From Terrabacter aerolatus (GTDB taxonomy: Bacteria > Actinomycetota > Actinomycetes > Actinomycetales > Dermatophilaceae), in assembly GCF_007991735.1 (NCBI RefSeq), contig NZ_BJYX01000001.1, positions 417,615 to 481,614 of the forward strand: a DNA stretch of 64,000 bases. Direction: 5' to 3'. The position numbers and the translations under genes are program-made. Each line of letters opens with the position of its first letter. Within the stretch, counting starts at the first letter, position 1. Positions 60,587-64,000 of the stretch are shown here, piece by piece. The notes below the pieces were generated by a model. The model had not been told where the DNA came from. It ran no database searches and saw only the letters and a program-made list of their open reading frames with translations.

Positions 60587-60832
60587 TCAGCCCACGCGGA
60601 GCTGGGGCCCGACGAGCACCGGCTGCAGCTCGAGGTCGGGGGTGACGACGAACTCCTCGAACCGGCGCCAGTCGATCTGGATGCCGGAGTTGCAGTTGCC
60701 GCAACCGAACCGGTCGAAGACGCTGGCCTGGACCTTCTGGAAGGTCTCGAGGTTGCCGAGGATGTTGCCCGGCACGTGCACGGTGACGGTCACGTCACGC
60801 GGCGGGAGCGGCTGCGGGTTGAGGTCGGCCAT
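60587..60832 (-). CDS. Small Cys-x2-Cys peptide, candidate RiPP precursor of the DUF692 enzyme
   Basis: 81 residues from ATG 60832 with AAAGGA 9 nt upstream. The start LNPQPLPPR is a recognisable conserved N-terminal motif in small bacterial proteins of unknown role. The middle is an amphipathic stretch (VTVTVHVPGNILGNLETFQKVQASVFDRF). The only cysteines are Cys44 and Cys47 in FGCGNCNSGIQIDW. The tail is 30 residues of mixed hydrophobic sequence without repeats. There is no signal peptide. It is immediately upstream of and surely co-transcribed with the DUF692 gene, the order used by precursor-MNIO pairs. That CGNCNSG is the modified core is inference; a structural subunit is the alternative. 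Confidence 0.75.
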   Translation of the reverse strand: MADLNPQPLPPRDVTVTVHVPGNILGNLETFQKVQASVFDRFGCGNCNSGIQIDWRRFEEFVVTPDLELQPVLVGPQLRVG

Positions 60833-60959
60833 GAGGGTGGTCCTTTCCGATCTGGAACCGGTCGCGGCGGACTGCAGCGACCTGTTCCTCAGAGCGGACC
60901 GACACCGCCCCTGATACCGGGACTGGTACCGGGCCCGGACCGCGACCGGACCGCTGGCG

Positions 60960-61304
60960 TCAGGACCGGAGGACCTTGTCCATCGCCTTGCCCTTGGCGA
61001 GCTCGTCGACGAGCTTGTCGAGGTAGCGGATCTTCTGCATGAGCGGGTCCTCGACCTCCTCGACGCGCACCCCGCACACCGTGCCGGTGATGGCCGAGAC
61101 GTTCGGGTGCAGGTGCGCCTGGGCGAAGAAGTCCTCGAAGGTCGTCTGCGCCGACAGGTGCCCGTCGAGCTGCCCCTCGTCGAACCCCGTCAGCCACTCG
61201 ATGACCTCGTCGAGCTCGGCCTTGGTGCGGCCCTTGCGCTCGACCTTGTTGACGTAGGCCGGGTAGACCGACGCGAGCGGTGTCGTGAAGATGCGGTGCC
61301 CCAT
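60960..61304 (-). CDS. DUF2200 family protein
   Basis: 114 residues from ATG 61304, with TACCCT 6 nt upstream (leaderless). The family pattern is almost complete: [44 protein letters not shown], then [59 protein letters not shown]. It is a small soluble alpha/beta protein of unknown function, widely conserved. It lies 127 nt upstream of the Cys-x2-Cys peptide in the same direction, so it could be co-transcribed with the DUF692 pair, though the gap makes a separate unit more likely. Confidence 0.9.
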   Translation of the reverse strand: MGHRIFTTPLASVYPAYVNKVERKGRTKAELDEVIEWLTGFDEGQLDGHLSAQTTFEDFFAQAHLHPNVSAITGTVCGVRVEEVEDPLMQKIRYLDKLVDELAKGKAMDKVLRS

Positions 61305-61310
61305 GCTCCG

Positions 61311-61316
61311 AGGGTA
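61311..61316 (-). promoter_or_regulatory. -10 box of the leaderless DUF2200 promoter
   Basis: Minus-strand TACCCT ends 6 nt before ATG 61304. Confidence 0.45.
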
Positions 61317-61331
61317 GCGAGGGTCACCGAC

Positions 61332-61356
61332 CGCGGGACCGTCACGAGGTCCCGCG
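61332..61356 (-). terminator. Hairpin downstream of xylose isomerase
   Basis: CGCGGGACC (61332-61340) and GGTCCCGCG (61348-61356), a perfect 9-bp stem with a 7-nt loop, in the 160-nt gap after the xylA stop. Confidence 0.55.
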
Positions 61357-61464
61357 AGGAGACCCACGGCATACGGACGCTGATCGTCCGGGAGGCACCC
61401 TCAACCGGTTTGAGGTGAACGCGCGGCAGAAGCTGCGGCGCGTCCACCTCGAACGGGTGCGACC

Positions 61465-62643
61465 TCAGCCGACGAGGTGCTCGAGAGCGAGCTGGTTGAG
61501 GCGCACGAAGCCGTAGTCGCGCTCGGCCGCCTTCTCCGGGTCGAAGCCGTCGTCGGAGGCGAGGAAGTCCTCGAGCGACTCGCCGGCACACAGGGTCGGA
61601 TCGGCGAGGTCGAGCACCCCGGCATACGCCCACGCCTCCGCGGTGCGCGGGTCGGCCCGGAAGGCGGCCGCCTTGTCGGCGAGCAGGAGGTACATCGACA
61701 TGCACGCCCTCGCCGACTCCCACACGCCGTCCATGAACTCGGTGCGCGACGGCTTGTAGTCGAAGTGTCGGGGACCGGTGTAGCGCGGCCCGTCGGGCAC
61801 GCCCGGGAAGCCGTTCTCGATGAGGTCGACGGTGAAGAAGGCTGAGACGAGGTCGCCGTGGCCGAAGACGAGGTCTTGGTCGTACTTGATGCCGCGCTGG
61901 CCGTTGAGGTCGATGTGGAAGAGCTTGTCGCTCCACAGCGCCTGGCCGAGGGCGTGCGTGTAGTTGAGGCCGGCCATCTGCTCGTGCCCCGTCTCGGGGT
62001 TGAGGCCGACGATGTCGCCGTGATCGAGCTCGGCGATGAGGGCGAGCGCGTGCCCGACCGTCGGGAGCAGGATGTCGCCGCGCGGCTCGTTCGGCTTGGG
62101 CTCCAAGGCGATCCGCAGGTCGTAGCCCTTGTCCTTGATGTAGCCGGCGACGGTGTCGAGGCCCTCCTTGTAGCGGTCGAAGGCGGCGTGCAGGTCCTTC
62201 GAGCCGTCGTACTCGCTGCCCTCGCGGCCACCCCACATGACGAACGTCGACGCACCCATCTCGGCGGCGAGGTCGACGGCGCGCAGCACCTTGCGCAGGC
62301 CGAAGCGGCGCACGCCGCGGTCGTTGGCCGTCAGGCCGCCGTCCTTGAAGACGGGGTGGCTGAAGGTGTTCGTCGTGACCATCTCGATGGTCAGTCCGGC
62401 GCGGTCGGTCGCGTCCTTGAGCTGGCCGGTGATGCGGGCGCGGGTGGCGTCGTCGGCGTCGAAGGGAAAGACGTCGTTGTCGTGGAAGGTGATGCCCCAG
62501 GCACCGAGCTCGGCGAGCTTGTCGGAGTACTCCCACGGGTCGAGGACGGGCCGCGTCGGGCCGCCGAAGGGGTCGGTGCCGGTCCAGCCGACGGTCCACA
62601 GGCCGAAGGAGAACTTGTCGTCGGGGGTGGGCTGGCGCGTCAT
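61465..62643 (-). CDS. xylA: Xylose isomerase
   Basis: 392 residues from ATG 62643 with a GAGGAG ribosome site. It has the class I actinobacterial xylose isomerase layout: [34 protein letters not shown] with the catalytic His (ITFHDND), [43 protein letters not shown] with the metal Glu, [46 protein letters not shown] with the second metal site, and [13 protein letters not shown]. It interconverts D-xylose and D-xylulose; the linked ROK repressor is divergent. No xylulokinase lies in the window. Confidence 0.97.
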   Translation of the reverse strand: MTRQPTPDDKFSFGLWTVGWTGTDPFGGPTRPVLDPWEYSDKLAELGAWGITFHDNDVFPFDADDATRARITGQLKDATDRAGLTIEMVTTNTFSHPVFKDGGLTANDRGVRRFGLRKVLRAVDLAAEMGASTFVMWGGREGSEYDGSKDLHAAFDRYKEGLDTVAGYIKDKGYDLRIALEPKPNEPRGDILLPTVGHALALIAELDHGDIVGLNPETGHEQMAGLNYTHALGQALWSDKLFHIDLNGQRGIKYDQDLVFGHGDLVSAFFTVDLIENGFPGVPDGPRYTGPRHFDYKPSRTEFMDGVWESARACMSMYLLLADKAAAFRADPRTAEAWAYAGVLDLADPTLCAGESLEDFLASDDGFDPEKAAERDYGFVRLNQLALEHLVG

Positions 62644-62659
62644 TGCGACTCCTCGATCG

Positions 62660-62684
62660 GATTAGTCTTGTCATGCAACTTATG
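62660..62684. promoter_or_regulatory. Probable XylR operator between xylA and ROK gene
   Basis: GATTAGTCTTG-TCATG-CAACTTATG is an imperfect dyad around 62660-62684. It has the TTAGT...ACTAA spirit of ROK/XylR operators with one gap. It lies between the divergent starts at 62643 and 62709 in the only AT-rich part of the gap. Confidence 0.45.
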
Positions 62685-62696
62685 GCGTGCACCGAC

Positions 62697-62702
62697 TAGG
62701 GT
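62697..62702 (+). promoter_or_regulatory. -10 box of the leaderless ROK promoter
   Basis: TAGGGT ends 6 nt before ATG 62709; no ribosome site is present. Confidence 0.5.
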
Positions 62703-62708
62703 CAAGGC

Positions 62709-63902
62709 ATGGCCAACCTGCGCCAGGCGAGCCTGCGCCACGCGAACCTCGCCCTCGTCGCCCGCACCGTGCTCGGCGCCGGGTCGCCACCGTCCCGGGC
62801 CGAGGTGGCCTCGACGACGTCGCTGACCCGCTCGACCGTCTCGCGGCTCGTCGACGAGCTCGTCGCCGGCGGCGTGCTCGCGGAGGTCGGATCGGTCGTC
62901 GGGGGTCCGGGTCGCCCCGGTCGCCCGGCCACACCGCTCGTCGCCTCGACGGGACGCTTCGCCGCACTCGGCCTCCAGGTGGGCGTCGGCCACCTCGCCG
63001 CCCGGCTCGTCGACCTCTCCGGGACGGTGCTCGCCGAGCGACACGTGGTCGCAGACCTCGCCGGGTCGCGCCCCGGGCCTGCACTGCGACGGTTGCGCAC
63101 CCTGGCCGCGGGCGTCCTCGGCGCCGTCCCCGCCGGCTGCCACGTCGTGGGAGCCGGCCTCGCGTTGCCCGGAATCGTCGATGCCGACGAGGGCCGTCTG
63201 CTCAGGGCGCCGAACCTCGGCTGGGCCGACGTGGTGCCGGGTCCGATGCTGAGCGCAGTGCTCGGCGGGCTCGGCCTGCGGGTCGGCAACGAGGCGGACC
63301 TCGCTGCCCACGCGTTCGCCCATCCGGCACCCGGGCGCGACAGCGAGCCGCAGGACTTCGTCTACCTCAGCGGCGAGGTCGGCATCGGTGGTGCGATCGT
63401 CGTCGACGGTGGGGTCATGGCCGGGCGCCACGGCTGGGCCGGCGAGATCGGCCACGTATGCGTCGACCCCGACGGACCCGCCTGCGCCTGCGGCTCCACC
63501 GGGTGCCTCGAGCAGTATGCCGGCCGGCTCGCTCTCCTTGCGGCCGCGGGGCTCGACGCGGCGACGACACCCGCCGAGATGGTGGCGCGGGTCCGTGACG
63601 GCGACGAGAAGGCGCAGGCGGCCATCCGTGCGGCTGCGCGGGCCCTGGGGGTCGCGCTGGCAGGAGTCGTCAACGTGCTCGACATCCCGACCATGGTGCT
63701 CGGTGGTCACCTTGCCCAGGTCGGAGAGCTGCTCGCGCCGGAGATCGAGCAGATCCTCGGGCGACGGGTCCTGTCGGCAGCCTGGGTGAGGCCCCGTGTC
63801 GTCGTCGCGCCCGACGATCCCGCCCCGGGCGCCACAGGCGCCGCACTCCTCGCCCTCGACGACCTCGTCCGCGATCCCGCGGGGGTGCTGGGAACGTCGT
63901 GA
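62709..63902 (+). CDS. ROK family transcriptional regulator, XylR-like
   Basis: 397 residues from ATG 62709. The N-terminal winged helix is NLRQASLRHANLALVARTVLGAGSPPSRAEVASTTSLTRSTVSRLVDELVAGGVLAEV. A ROK sugar-kinase-like domain follows: FAALGLQVGVGHLAARLVDLSG with the phosphate-type loop, ALPGIVDADEGRLLRAPNLGW, and VGNEADLAAHAFAH. The zinc motif is GEIGHVCVDPDGPACACGSTGCLE (GHxx..CxCGxxGCxE) and confirms the ROK family. It probably binds xylose and controls itself and the divergent xylA. The 3' terminator at 63963 is complete. Confidence 0.93.
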   Translation: MANLRQASLRHANLALVARTVLGAGSPPSRAEVASTTSLTRSTVSRLVDELVAGGVLAEVGSVVGGPGRPGRPATPLVASTGRFAALGLQVGVGHLAARLVDLSGTVLAERHVVADLAGSRPGPALRRLRTLAAGVLGAVPAGCHVVGAGLALPGIVDADEGRLLRAPNLGWADVVPGPMLSAVLGGLGLRVGNEADLAAHAFAHPAPGRDSEPQDFVYLSGEVGIGGAIVVDGGVMAGRHGWAGEIGHVCVDPDGPACACGSTGCLEQYAGRLALLAAAGLDAATTPAEMVARVRDGDEKAQAAIRAAARALGVALAGVVNVLDIPTMVLGGHLAQVGELLAPEIEQILGRRVLSAAWVRPRVVVAPDDPAPGATGAALLALDDLVRDPAGVLGTS

Positions 63903-63962
63903 GAGCGGCGTCCCTGCTGAGGATCGCCTTCTTCTGGGACAGGCAAATGGGCATGGAAATGC

Positions 63963-63994
63963 GACAACCCCGCCGGTTGCCCGGCGGGGTTGTC
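63963..63994 (+). terminator. Terminator downstream of the ROK gene
   Basis: GACAACCCCGCCGG (63963-63976) and CCGGCGGGGTTGTC (63981-63994), a perfect 14-bp stem with a 4-nt loop, near the right window edge. Confidence 0.85.
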
Positions 63995-64000
63995 GTGAAA

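Overview
The window is very GC-rich (coding third positions almost always G/C), gene-dense and uses many GTG starts. It carries actinobacterial hallmarks: lipoprotein and amidase genes, leaderless promoters, a MecA-N-type penicillin-binding protein, form II Cox genes, MmyB-like and YtrA-like regulators. I infer a chromosomal segment of an actinomycete, probably Micrococcales and perhaps an Intrasporangiaceae-like genus. That placement rests on gene content and codon style only. I found no rRNA, tRNA, CRISPR array, intact insertion sequence or prophage.

Layout. 1-4.8 kb: a cut-off membrane gene, a secreted HNH nuclease, a YdjM-like hydrolase, a cluster of small stress or catabolic enzymes (tautomerase remnant, monooxygenase, SnoaL, SRPBCC) with a divergent TetR gene, and a kinase remnant. 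4.8-10.7 kb: GNAT plus an Orc1-like AAA ATPase, pyridoxal kinase, a leaderless GntR/DUF1648 pair, rhodanese, a dispanin-like protein and a lipoprotein. 10.7-24 kb: cell envelope and export, with a phospholipase C/acid phosphatase-type enzyme, Fpg/Nei glycosylase, App1 phosphatase, PBP, amidase, lipoprotein and M4 protease. 24-30 kb: molybdenum cofactor genes (mobA-like, fdhD, moeA) around an ABC-F ATPase and a GH1 glucosidase. 30-34.6 kb: secreted protein, serine dehydratase, ornithine cyclodeaminase-like enzyme and SDR.

34.7-47.7 kb is a split molybdenum hydroxylase locus. Structural genes coxS-coxL-coxM-coxG overlap by 4 nt each through coxM. The maturation set (MoxR/CoxD, VWA/CoxE, XdhC, MocA-like) lies about 4.3 kb away, separated by aldo/keto reductase, FMN reductase, FadR-type regulator with sterol desaturase, and a thioesterase. 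The large subunit has the form II signature AYRGAGR, so its substrate need not be CO. The mobA, fdhD and moeA genes upstream would supply the cofactor chemistry. 48-50 kb holds a cytosine permease/deaminase operon. 50-59 kb holds assorted enzymes, a cold-shock protein and a deletion scar that truncates both an aldo/keto reductase and its divergent MmyB-like regulator. 59.3-61.3 kb holds the most interesting locus: an 81-residue Cys-x2-Cys peptide immediately upstream of a DUF692 (MNIO-type) enzyme with an extra helical C-terminal domain. This looks like an undescribed RiPP or peptide-modification pair. 61.4-63.9 kb is xylose isomerase with a divergent leaderless ROK repressor.

Three window-wide signals are not explained by genes. 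The heptamer GTATGCC/GGCATAC occurs about 44 times by eye count, both inside genes and in terminators and intergenic DNA. Leaderless starts with an xAnnnT -10 box 6-7 nt before the start codon occur at about fifteen genes. A dispersed palindromic element with arms TCGAGTGGGCAC occurs at 18.6 kb and 26.0 kb.
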